This document shows, in pieces, positions 50,418-57,730 of a stretch of 64,000 nt of DNA (the stretch's first letter is position 1; each line of letters opens with the position of its first letter). Position numbers and translations under genes: made by a program. The stretch is from JBDRKE01 sp043814315 (GTDB lineage Bacteria; Omnitrophota; Gorgyraeia; Gygaellales; Profunditerraquicolaceae): NCBI GenBank assembly GCA_043814315.1, contig JBDRKE010000023.1:21924-85923 (forward strand), read 5' to 3'. The notes beneath the pieces are model-generated. The model searched no databases. It had not been told where the DNA came from and saw only the letters and a list, made by a program, of their open reading frames with translations.

Positions 50418-50867
50418 TTATAATATCTTGACCATGGCGATTTCCTTACAATTGGGGAATTTGCAACAGTTGATGCACTCGGCCCAGATCTTATGAGGCA
50501 GGTCGGAATTCTTGACCCTCACAAATCCAAATTTCTTAAAATAGCTGGGTTTGTAGGTAAGCACAAAAACTCTTCCCGCCCCCATCCGCAGGGCTTCATC
50601 TAAACAGGCACAAACCAGATCCCTGCCGATTCCTTTTTTCTGTTTTGACCTCTCCACGGCCACGGATTTGATTTCAGCCAGATCATCCCAGGATAAATGC
50701 AAGGCCGCGCAACCTACGACTTTTCTGCCCTCTTTGGCTATCCAGAAATCGCGCAGGTTTTCGTAAAGCTCATTAAGCGATCTGGGCAGCATCAGATCCT
50801 TCTTGGCAAAATAATTGATGAGCCCCTGAATCTCCTTGATATCCTGAATCTTCGCCTTCCTAATCAT
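50418..50867 (-). CDS. argA: GNAT N-acetyltransferase, short-form N-acetylglutamate synthase
   Basis: The 149-residue protein matches the short ArgA type: LINYFAKKDLMLPRSLNELY, VVGCAALHLSWDDLAEIKSV, the acetyl-CoA loop RSKQKKGIGRDLV, FVLTYKPSYFKKFGFVRV, LPHKIWAECINCCKFPNCKE. Such proteins make N-acetylglutamate, the first intermediate of arginine synthesis, without an amino-acid-kinase domain. It overlaps the glgC stop by four bases, so translation is likely coupled. Other GNAT activities cannot be excluded. Confidence 0.82.
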   Translation of the reverse strand: MIRKAKIQDIKEIQGLINYFAKKDLMLPRSLNELYENLRDFWIAKEGRKVVGCAALHLSWDDLAEIKSVAVERSKQKKGIGRDLVCACLDEALRMGAGRVFVLTYKPSYFKKFGFVRVKNSDLPHKIWAECINCCKFPNCKEIAMVKIL

Positions 50868-52090
50868 TTAATCTCCGTCCCCTTCGCTACCACCACAATT
50901 CCCGACTCCGTAACATGAAAGCGCTTTTTATCCTGCTCCGCATCGTAACCAATAACCATTCCCTGCGGTATCTGAACGTCCTTGTCAATGATGGCCCTTT
51001 TGACTTTGGCGTGCCTGCCGACATCAACCCCTTCCATAAGGATAGAATCGATGACCTGGCTGTAGCTGTTAATCCTCACATTACAAGAAAGGATGGAACG
51101 TTGAATCCTGCCACCGCTGACTATACAGCCGTTAGAAACCACGGAATCAAGCACTAGCCCGACCCTGCCCGTTACTTCCTCGCCGCTAAATACGGTTTTA
51201 GCCGGAGGAAACTGTTCCTGATAGGTCCTGATGGGCCAATCCTTATCGTAAAGATTGAATACGGGATGCACCTGAATCAGGTCCATATTCGCTTCATAAT
51301 AAGCATCAATGGTCCCTATATCGCGCCAGTATTTGGCTTCTTTTTTATTTTCGTCAATAAAATTATAAAGGGATATCTTTAATCCTTTTTTAAGCAGCGA
51401 AGGGATGATATCTTTGCCAAAGTCATGGTGGGTGGAGCGTCTTTTAGAATCCTCCTGCAATTCTCTTTCCAGGATGCTGCGCTTAAACACATAGATACCC
51501 ATGGAGGCGTAAACCTTATCGGGATCAGAGGGAATTGTTTTTGGCTTGGGAGGTTTTTCCTGAAAGCCGATAATCCTGCCAAAATCGTCTGACTCCACAA
51601 TCCCCAGATTCACTGCCTTATCCTTGCTGACCTCAACCACCCCCACGGTCATATCCGCATCCTGTTCTCGATGAAAATCCAGCATGGAATAATAGTTCAT
51701 CTTGTACACATGGTCTCCGGCAAGAATCAGGACTTCTTCGGGATGATCAATCTCCAGGGTATAAAGGTTCTGGTAGATCGCATCCGCAGTCCCCAGGTAC
51801 CAGGAATCACCGACCCTCTGCTGGGCAGGCAGTATTTCAATGAACTGGCCTAACTCAGAAGGCAGGATATTCCACCCTAAACGAATGTGCCTCTGCAAAG
51901 ACGCTGACTTATACTGGGTCAGCAAATATATTTTACGCAAGCCGGAATTGATGCAATTACTCAACGTAAAGTCTATGATTCTGTGGATTCCGCCGAAGGG
52001 CACAGCAGGCTTGGTCCTGTCCCGGGTCAAAGGGTATAACCGCTCTCCCTTGCCACCGGCCATGATGAATGTCAAAACCTGGTGCGTCAT
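50864..52090 (-). CDS. glgC: Glucose-1-phosphate adenylyltransferase
   Basis: The 408-residue enzyme makes ADP-glucose for glycogen. It shows MAGGKGERLYPLTRDRTKPA, the substrate loop FTLSNCINSGLRKIYLLTQY, HVYKMNYYSMLDFH, GIVESDDFGRIIGFQEKP and a C-terminal left-handed beta-helix (VVSNGCIVSGGRIQRSILSC). It lies between marC and argA with four-base overlaps on both sides. Confidence 0.94.
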   Translation of the reverse strand: MTHQVLTFIMAGGKGERLYPLTRDRTKPAVPFGGIHRIIDFTLSNCINSGLRKIYLLTQYKSASLQRHIRLGWNILPSELGQFIEILPAQQRVGDSWYLGTADAIYQNLYTLEIDHPEEVLILAGDHVYKMNYYSMLDFHREQDADMTVGVVEVSKDKAVNLGIVESDDFGRIIGFQEKPPKPKTIPSDPDKVYASMGIYVFKRSILERELQEDSKRRSTHHDFGKDIIPSLLKKGLKISLYNFIDENKKEAKYWRDIGTIDAYYEANMDLIQVHPVFNLYDKDWPIRTYQEQFPPAKTVFSGEEVTGRVGLVLDSVVSNGCIVSGGRIQRSILSCNVRINSYSQVIDSILMEGVDVGRHAKVKRAIIDKDVQIPQGMVIGYDAEQDKKRFHVTESGIVVVAKGTEIK

Positions 52091-52686
52091 TGGAAAAACC
52101 CTCCCATAATCCCTTTGCGGATCATCATCACGCCTATTGCCGCAAGCAAAATATATACAATCTTAGAGAATGCCCTGGTACCGCTTGTTCCCATGACTTT
52201 CATAATGGTATCCGCCTTAGCCAGCGTCACCCAGACAATCAGCATATTGAGCAGCAATGATACGGTTGTCGGTAATAAGCCAAAGGCGTTATGCATCATC
52301 AGGGTGGTGGTCAATACGGCAGGGCCCGTAACCAGGGGCGTGCCTAAAGGGAATACGCCGATATTTTTTTCATGGCCGTTAGCCAAAAGGCTCTTGGCGG
52401 TTCCCGGCATAAGCAGCCGCACGGAGATAATGAATAAAAGTGCGCCTCCGGCTATCTGGAAATCGGAGATCGTAATTCCGATAAAAGCTAAAATCCACTT
52501 GCCGATCAACACAAAAAGAATGGCCACGGCTGTGGCGGTAGCAACCGTATCCAAGATAACCTTGCGCCTCTGTTTTTTGCCTAAGGAATCTACCAGGGAA
52601 ATAAACAAAGGAATGTTGCCTATAGAATCCACCGCCACAAATATGGGGATAAATGTAAGTATGTAAGGCTCTAGGGCTTTAAGCAT
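52087..52686 (-). CDS. MarC-family integral membrane protein
   Basis: The 199-residue protein has about six membrane segments and the MarC/UPF0056 features VAVDSIGNIPLFISLV, GGALLFIISVRLLM, FPLGTPLVTGPAVLTTTLMM. The function of the family is unsettled. It starts the marC-glgC-argA set and appears to be transcribed from a promoter so close to the ATG that the mRNA would be leaderless. Confidence 0.88.
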   Translation of the reverse strand: MLKALEPYILTFIPIFVAVDSIGNIPLFISLVDSLGKKQRRKVILDTVATATAVAILFVLIGKWILAFIGITISDFQIAGGALLFIISVRLLMPGTAKSLLANGHEKNIGVFPLGTPLVTGPAVLTTTLMMHNAFGLLPTTVSLLLNMLIVWVTLAKADTIMKVMGTSGTRAFSKIVYILLAAIGVMMIRKGIMGGFFQ

Positions 52687-52694
52687 AGTTTTAT

Positions 52695-52722
52695 ATTATA
52701 CTCCTCATTTTTTTTGCTTCAA
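52695..52722 (-). promoter_or_regulatory. Promoter of marC-glgC-argA, probably leaderless
   Basis: TTGAAG (52717-52722) and TATAAT (52695-52700) on the minus strand are 16 bases apart. Only eight bases separate the -10 box from the marC ATG, so transcription would begin at or near the start codon. The GAGGAG nearby lies upstream of the -10 box and would not be transcribed. Confidence 0.55.
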
Positions 52723-52724
52723 GT

Positions 52725-53130
52725 ACTTTTTAGCGGGATGCACTATCAAGATAAAAATGTCCTATTCCTTGAAAATTTTCCAGGCTATTTTATGGGGCGG
52801 GCAGAAACGAAGCCTTACCTCGGGGATTAGAGTAACTTCAGGTGGGCGAGGTTTCTTGCGGGGAAAAAAATGATCGTTATTTCGCAAAACTTTTTCGAAT
52901 TGGGATGTAATAGGGCCCGAGGGGAAACCTCTCGCTATTTACTAGTATGTATTATAAGGCTATATAGAGTGATTATCAAGGAAATTCAGGCTTTAGAGAG
53001 AACTATTCCTCGCCAAAAAATGTCCGTTTTGTCCGGTAATTTTTGTCCTTAAATCTCATAACTCTTTTGGAAGTAAAGAGATATACGATGCCTGATCAGG
53101 ACTAGCGGACATTCTGTCTCTAGGCAGCCT
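52725..53130. other. Long non-coding gap between the OmpA-like gene and marC
   Basis: No convincing gene is present in this roughly 400-base space. The middle (about 52795-52862) is GC-rich and could fold, with GAAAC near 52808 and GTTTC near 52853 and a CCTTACCTCGGGG / GGTGGGCGAGG interior. A 60-codon plus-strand frame at 52870-53052 has no recognisable features. A structured RNA is possible but unproven. Confidence 0.4.
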
Positions 53131-53883
53131 TTAATTTGATACTTCCTTCTTAATTTTACTGATCTTAGAAGGCAATATGACAATTTCAACTCTGCGGTTT
53201 TTCTGCATGTTCTCCTTTGTGTCATTTGCCACAACCGGCCGGAATTCTCCATAGCCATTAGCAGAAAGCCTTGTCGGTTTTACCTTGCACTCATCAATAA
53301 GATAATGCAATACTGCTAATGCCCGCGCCGACGAAAGTTCCCAGTTTGACTTCCAACCCGAATATTTTATCGGCTGGTTATCCGTATGGCCTTCAATGGC
53401 AACATTGGAATTAGGGACATCGCGGTTTAAAACTCCAGCTACTTTCTGAAGTAATTCATTGCCGTCTCCACGGATTATGTCTTTTCCTGAATCAAAAAAT
53501 ACCTCAGACAAAAAAGTAATCACCAGCCCCCGCTCCGTCATCTCCAGCTTAGCTTTATAGTTTCCGATTTCTTTCTTAAGGGCATCTTCTAGCTCAAGTT
53601 TTGCTTTTTCAAGCTCGGAAAGCTCTCTATCCTTCTCTCTAACTACCTGCTCAACTTCTTTTGCCTTCTCTTTCTGAAGTTGTGCAATCCAAACCCGTAA
53701 ATTCTGATTCTCGGCCTCCAGTTCATCAGCTCTTTCAGCTTTTTGAATATAGGCACATCCGGACATTGTAGATACTGCAAAAAACATGATAATTACAAAT
53801 TTAATCTTCGTGGGTAAACCTCCTTTATTATAGCTGTTCGAAATATTTATAGGCATGTAATGACACCTTTGCAATAAATTCAT
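53131..53883 (-). CDS. OmpA/MotB-domain outer-membrane lipoprotein
   Basis: The protein has a lipoprotein signal (KIKFVIIMFFAVSTMSGC), a coiled-coil stretch (AERADELEAENQNLRVWIAQ onward) and a C-terminal OmpA domain (VAIEGHTDNQPIKYSGWKSN, WELSSARALAVLHYLI, LSANGYGEFRPV, KNRRVEIVILP) that binds peptidoglycan. The start is uncertain. The best Shine-Dalgarno (AAAGGAGG) precedes an ACG at 53809-53811, exactly where a lipoprotein start would be expected. The ATG at 53883 gives a 250-residue version with an atypical 24-residue extension. Confidence 0.85.
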   Translation of the reverse strand: MNLLQRCHYMPINISNSYNKGGLPTKIKFVIIMFFAVSTMSGCAYIQKAERADELEAENQNLRVWIAQLQKEKAKEVEQVVREKDRELSELEKAKLELEDALKKEIGNYKAKLEMTERGLVITFLSEVFFDSGKDIIRGDGNELLQKVAGVLNRDVPNSNVAIEGHTDNQPIKYSGWKSNWELSSARALAVLHYLIDECKVKPTRLSANGYGEFRPVVANDTKENMQKNRRVEIVILPSKISKIKKEVSN

Positions 53884-53920
53884 AAGACTTTCCTCCTTTT
53901 ATACATTCAAAATTATAATT

Positions 53921-54919
53921 TCATTTTGAATCTGTTTTAACTTTAAAAACAGATTCCTTTTCATCATAAATCTCACCAAAAAGTTCTTCAAGCACATCTT
54001 CCATAGTTAAAACTCCCATATTTTGCCTTCGGCTATTCTGAACAATAAAAAGATGCTGATGGTAAGCCTGAAACTTCTCTAAAAGCTTATCTGCCTTTTC
54101 ATTCTCATCTACAAATATGGGTCTGGACATAAAATCTTGTACTTTTGCCTCGTAATTATCTTTGGCAATCTCTCTTAACAGAACTCTTTGTTGACATATT
54201 CCCGCAATATCGGAGATATCCTTTCCATAAACAACGATTCTACTGTATGGGGAATTAACTATCGCTTCTCTAACTTCAGAAAGTGACTTATCAGCTTGGA
54301 GGGCATATATATTTTCTATGGGCTTCAACATTTGGAATGCCCTTAAGTCGTTGAGCTTAAATACTCTGTTACACAGAGTTTCCTCATCAGTCTCAACGGT
54401 GCCTGCCGCCCTACCCAATTGAAGCATAATCTTTATCTCTTCTTCGGTTACTTTTGGTAGTTTAGATCCCCTTTTAAAGGGATTGGTGGCTAAAACTAAA
54501 ATCCCAACCAGTGGCCTAAACAACCACATCAAGCCCTGCAATGGCTTTGCGCTTGCTAAACAAATCTCAACTTTGTAATGCTCCCCAACAGTCTTAGGTA
54601 TTACTTCAGAGATAACTATGATAGCAAAGGTGATAACCGCAGAAGCAATGCCTAACCAATGCCTGCCGAATAAGTAAGTTACTCGCTGACCAACAAATAT
54701 CGAACCAATTATATTAATACTGTTATTAAGTATAACGATTGTAGCAACAGCCAGATGGATATTCTCTTTAATAGAAAGGAGTGTTTTTGAGCCTTTGCGC
54801 TTTTGTTCAAATAGAATCCTTGCTTTTACCAGTGGAAGACTTAAAATAGCCGCCTCTACCATAGAGCAGATACCAGAAAGAAAAAGTATGCTTATGACTA
54901 ATATTATCAGCGTTAACAT
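53921..54919 (-). CDS. CNNM/HlyC-type membrane protein with CBS domains
   Basis: The 332-residue protein has a DUF21/CNNM transmembrane part (LTLIILVISILFLSGICSMV; VAHLAVATIVILNNS-like helices; ITFAIIVISEVIPKTVGEHY) and a C-terminal pair of CBS domains (MLKPIENIYALQADKSLSEV; FMSRPIFVDENEKADKLLEK; MGVLTMEDVLEELFGEIYDE). The family is linked to magnesium or other divalent cation export. No CorC_HlyC C-terminal domain is present. It neighbours corA. Confidence 0.9.
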   Translation of the reverse strand: MLTLIILVISILFLSGICSMVEAAILSLPLVKARILFEQKRKGSKTLLSIKENIHLAVATIVILNNSINIIGSIFVGQRVTYLFGRHWLGIASAVITFAIIVISEVIPKTVGEHYKVEICLASAKPLQGLMWLFRPLVGILVLATNPFKRGSKLPKVTEEEIKIMLQLGRAAGTVETDEETLCNRVFKLNDLRAFQMLKPIENIYALQADKSLSEVREAIVNSPYSRIVVYGKDISDIAGICQQRVLLREIAKDNYEAKVQDFMSRPIFVDENEKADKLLEKFQAYHQHLFIVQNSRRQNMGVLTMEDVLEELFGEIYDEKESVFKVKTDSK

Positions 54920-54940
54920 AGGATAATCTTTACTTTAATC

Positions 54941-55132
54941 TTAACCTCTCTTAATGAGGGGGGTTATCCATCCAATAATTATACCTATGAAAAGTGTCGA
55001 GAATATCACAATAGCCCTGCTCGTCCGGAATGACCAGAATAAAAATTGAATCTTAACAATTTCATAATTCTGCACAGCAAAAATTACTAAATGTAACAAC
55101 AATATCAGAACAAGTATCCATTTCCAATTCAT
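54941..55132 (-). CDS. LapA-domain small membrane protein, copy A
   Basis: The 63-residue protein (MNWKWILVLILLLHLVIFAV, then FLFWSFRTSRAIVIFSTLFI) has two membrane helices and the FxFxxF motif of LapA/DUF1049 proteins. It is closely similar to a second copy at 57505-57696, so the two arose by duplication. Its role is unknown here; it lies between corA and the CBS protein. Confidence 0.8.
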   Translation of the reverse strand: MNWKWILVLILLLHLVIFAVQNYEIVKIQFLFWSFRTSRAIVIFSTLFIGIIIGWITPLIKRG

Positions 55133-55153
55133 TTATACAACTCGCATTATATC

Positions 55154-56236
55154 TTAAAACCACCGTTTCCTTTTAAAATAAATTACCATCGTCAATACCA
55201 CAAGAAACATTATGCCCCATGCAAATATATAGCCAAACCGCCAGGTAAGTTCAGGCATGTTTAGCTTTGAAAGACTAGGATCAAAATTCATTCCGTATAT
55301 TCCGGCAATGAATGTTATGGGAATAAATATTGTCGCGATAATTGTAAGAACTTTCATTACCTCATTCATCTTGTTGCTTATGCTGGACATATAAATATCA
55401 AGCATTCCTGAAACCATATCCCGCAAAGATTCTATAGTGTCAATAACCTGAATAGTATGGTCGTATAGGTCCCGCATATATACTGTTGTAGAATCCTGAA
55501 GCAAATCCGACTCTGTCCTTTGTAGCCCGCTAATTATCTCTCTCAATGGCCATACGGATTTACGCAAGAATATCATATCTCTTTTTAAGCCTTGAATTAT
55601 CTGTAATTTTTCAGTGCTCGGGTTCGCCACTAATTCGTCTTCCATATTTGCTATTTTTTCACCCAGTTTTTCCAGTATTATAAAATAATTATCAACAACG
55701 GCATCCACTAAAGCATAGGCAAGATAATCCGCTCCGCTTTTTCTTATACGCCCTTTATTATCTCTAATCCTTCCTCTAATAGGATTGAATACGTCTCCTT
55801 CTTTTTCCTGGAATGAAATAACAAAATTTGCCCCAAGGATAAGGCTTACCTGTTCGGCTTTTGTCTCATCTTCCTTTTCGTCAAAATATAACATCTTCAA
55901 AACAATAAAAATATATTTGCCTGACTCCTCGAATTTGGGGCGTTGCAAAGTATTCACTATATCTTCCAGAATAAGATGATGGATGTCAAAATGGGTACCA
56001 ATTTTGCTGATAATATCTGTATCATGAAGGCCATCAATATTGATCCATGTTATTGTAGGTGACTCTTTAAACGGAAAACATTCCTCAGCCTTCTTTAATT
56101 CTTTCTCCTGGAAATTCTCCTGATCGTAATCAATAATAGATATACGTGGCTTTTCAATTTTCTTCTCACCTACATATACAACGCTACCGGGAGCAAGACC
56201 AATTGTATTTGATATTTTTTTAACAAAATCTGACAT
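55154..56236 (-). CDS. corA: CorA-family magnesium/cobalt transporter
   Basis: The 360-residue protein has the large N-terminal cytosolic domain (FPFKESPTITWINIDGLHDT, HHLILEDIVNTLQRPKFEES) and two C-terminal membrane helices with the signature GIYGMNF. The long helix MSGMLDIYMSSISNKMNEVM precedes them. CorA forms a pentameric Mg2+ channel. A strong AGGAGG precedes the start, with a TATAAT about 45 bases upstream. Confidence 0.94.
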   Translation of the reverse strand: MSDFVKKISNTIGLAPGSVVYVGEKKIEKPRISIIDYDQENFQEKELKKAEECFPFKESPTITWINIDGLHDTDIISKIGTHFDIHHLILEDIVNTLQRPKFEESGKYIFIVLKMLYFDEKEDETKAEQVSLILGANFVISFQEKEGDVFNPIRGRIRDNKGRIRKSGADYLAYALVDAVVDNYFIILEKLGEKIANMEDELVANPSTEKLQIIQGLKRDMIFLRKSVWPLREIISGLQRTESDLLQDSTTVYMRDLYDHTIQVIDTIESLRDMVSGMLDIYMSSISNKMNEVMKVLTIIATIFIPITFIAGIYGMNFDPSLSKLNMPELTWRFGYIFAWGIMFLVVLTMVIYFKRKRWF

Positions 56237-56317
56237 ATGATCGCCTCCTACAAATATATTCGTTATCGAAAAAATACATGATTATAAAATTAAGACAGCC
56301 CCCCTCTGCTTTATCAC

Positions 56318-56407
56318 TTAGGTAATCTTTTCTCCTATATGCTCTAGCGTAAAAGCAGTGCTACCTAACAACAAAAATATCATTATGAAAAGAATACTTC
56401 TTTTCAT
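56318..56407 (-). CDS. Very small secreted or membrane peptide frame, unrecognised
   Basis: A 29-codon frame encodes MKRSILFIMIFLLLGSTAFT and LEHIGEKIT. It looks like a complete signal peptide followed by nine residues, then TAA. AAGG lies nearby upstream. It could be a micropeptide, but it sits next to a decayed transporter gene and may equally be a remnant of a truncated periplasmic protein. Confidence 0.3.
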   Translation of the reverse strand: MKRSILFIMIFLLLGSTAFTLEHIGEKIT

Positions 56408-56755
56408 AATAAGGCCTTTTTGGCTCTTCTTTTTTTATAAACCACAGGGCCAGGAAATAAAAAATTACACCACAGATCAGTCCTCCGATTATGCTTCCGA
56501 TAATAACAAGTCATAAAATTCTTAAAATCAGAACAATTGAAAGCAGAACAGTCCTTACCGAGCAGAAATCTGGATAAGATTTGCGAACATAGGAAGCGCT
56601 GCCAGTATGCCAATCTGTGCAGGATTTAAATTTAGAATCTTTAAAGCCAAGCCCATTAGAAAAATTCCGCCAGCCAATGAACCCATGACTACGAAAAATG
56701 CTCCATCGATAATTAAAAAATTAAGTGCTCTATCTTGTAGTTTTTTATCCATCAT
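56408..56755 (-). pseudogene. Remnant of a membrane transporter (MFS-like)
   Basis: The first 66 codons (MDKKLQDRALNFLIIDGAFF, GLALKILNLNPAQIGILAAL) match the N-terminus of a major-facilitator-type transporter and then meet a stop after LIQISAR. Further down another frame reads LVIIGSIIGGLICGVIFYFL then ALWFIKKEEPKRP, a membrane helix with a charged tail like a transporter C-terminus. The middle of the gene is missing. It starts directly after the TrkA_C gene. Confidence 0.6.
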
Positions 56756-57477
56756 TATTTAGGAATTACGCATAATTCCTTTCTAATATTCTCTAATTTA
56801 CCAAAACAAATAAGAGTGTCACCTAACATAATTTTGGTTTCCGCTGCAGGATTAGGAGTTATCTCCTCTTTCCTTTCTACTGCTAAGACTGTTATATCAT
56901 GGATTCTTAGGTCAGATTCAAATAAGGTTTTTTCTAGTATGAGGCTATCTTTGCATACCTCGATACTCGATACACCATAACCGCCGGTGGTAACTAGTAG
57001 TTCCTCAAAGGTTACCGGTTTAATAATTTCCTTCTTTACAATCCTTGCTCTTAATGCATCTGTTAGTTTTTTGGTAATGTTTGTGTGGGTAAAAAACCGG
57101 TAAATTGCATATATAGAGACTACAATAATTAACAAATTTATCCACGGTAATAAATTTGACGGAAAAACTAAATGCACAAATGGAATGGTAAACTTTGGCA
57201 TAATAGTAGACGGCCTTAACGAATTAGCAAATGTTGCAATTACTGTAATAAGGCCTGCGTTTCCTAATACCATAAGGACCGAGGCAATGCGCCGCCTTTG
57301 AGGATTCCCGGTAATTAACTCTGCCTCTTTTGTAGTAAAACCTGTGCCGGAAAAACAAGATAAGGCCTGGAATTTTGCCAAAGACCATTCAAGACCGGTC
57401 AATTGAAACGCTATAGCACCGATTCTGACCACTATAAATGAGACTATAATTGCGAAAAGGAATAATAGTAAATTCAT
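56755..57477 (-). CDS. Membrane protein with a channel-like pore segment and a TrkA_C domain
   Basis: The 240-residue protein has about three membrane helices, a pore-loop-like segment (FQALSCFSGTGFTTKEAELI, resembling the filter loops of Trk/Ktr transporters) and a C-terminal RCK/TrkA_C domain (DLRIHDITVLAVERKEEITP, then GDTLICFGKLENI). It is likely to take part in cation flux. The substrate is not certain. Confidence 0.78.
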   Translation of the reverse strand: MNLLLFLFAIIVSFIVVRIGAIAFQLTGLEWSLAKFQALSCFSGTGFTTKEAELITGNPQRRRIASVLMVLGNAGLITVIATFANSLRPSTIMPKFTIPFVHLVFPSNLLPWINLLIIVVSIYAIYRFFTHTNITKKLTDALRARIVKKEIIKPVTFEELLVTTGGYGVSSIEVCKDSLILEKTLFESDLRIHDITVLAVERKEEITPNPAAETKIMLGDTLICFGKLENIRKELCVIPK

Positions 57478-57504
57478 GAGAATCCTCCTCTATTCACAAT
57501 ATTT

Positions 57505-57696
57505 TTATTGTCTTTTTATTAAAGAGATAAACCAGCCGATAAGGATGCCGATAAAAAGGGTTGAGAAAATAATAATCGCTCTGCTTGTCTGAAAAGACCA
57601 AAAAAGAAATTTAATCCTAACCACTTCATAGTTCTGCGTAGTGAAAATAACTAAAAAAAGCAATAACACTAAAATTAAAATCCATTTCCAATTCAT
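57505..57696 (-). CDS. LapA-domain small membrane protein, copy B
   Basis: The 63-residue protein (MNWKWILILVLLLFLVIFTT; FLFWSFQTSRAIIIFSTLFI) is the near-twin of the protein at 54941-55132, differing at about 16 positions, mostly conservative. The pair brackets the TrkA_C and corA genes. Confidence 0.8.
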   Translation of the reverse strand: MNWKWILILVLLLFLVIFTTQNYEVVRIKFLFWSFQTSRAIIIFSTLFIGILIGWFISLIKRQ

Positions 57697-57730
57697 CTAT
57701 CTTTTTTTCTCCTAACAGGCGCTACCAACT

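Noticed and set aside
52870..53052. A 60-codon plus-strand frame in the gap before marC
   Set aside because: There is no ribosome binding site, no recognisable domain and no plausible promoter; the composition is that of the non-coding gap.
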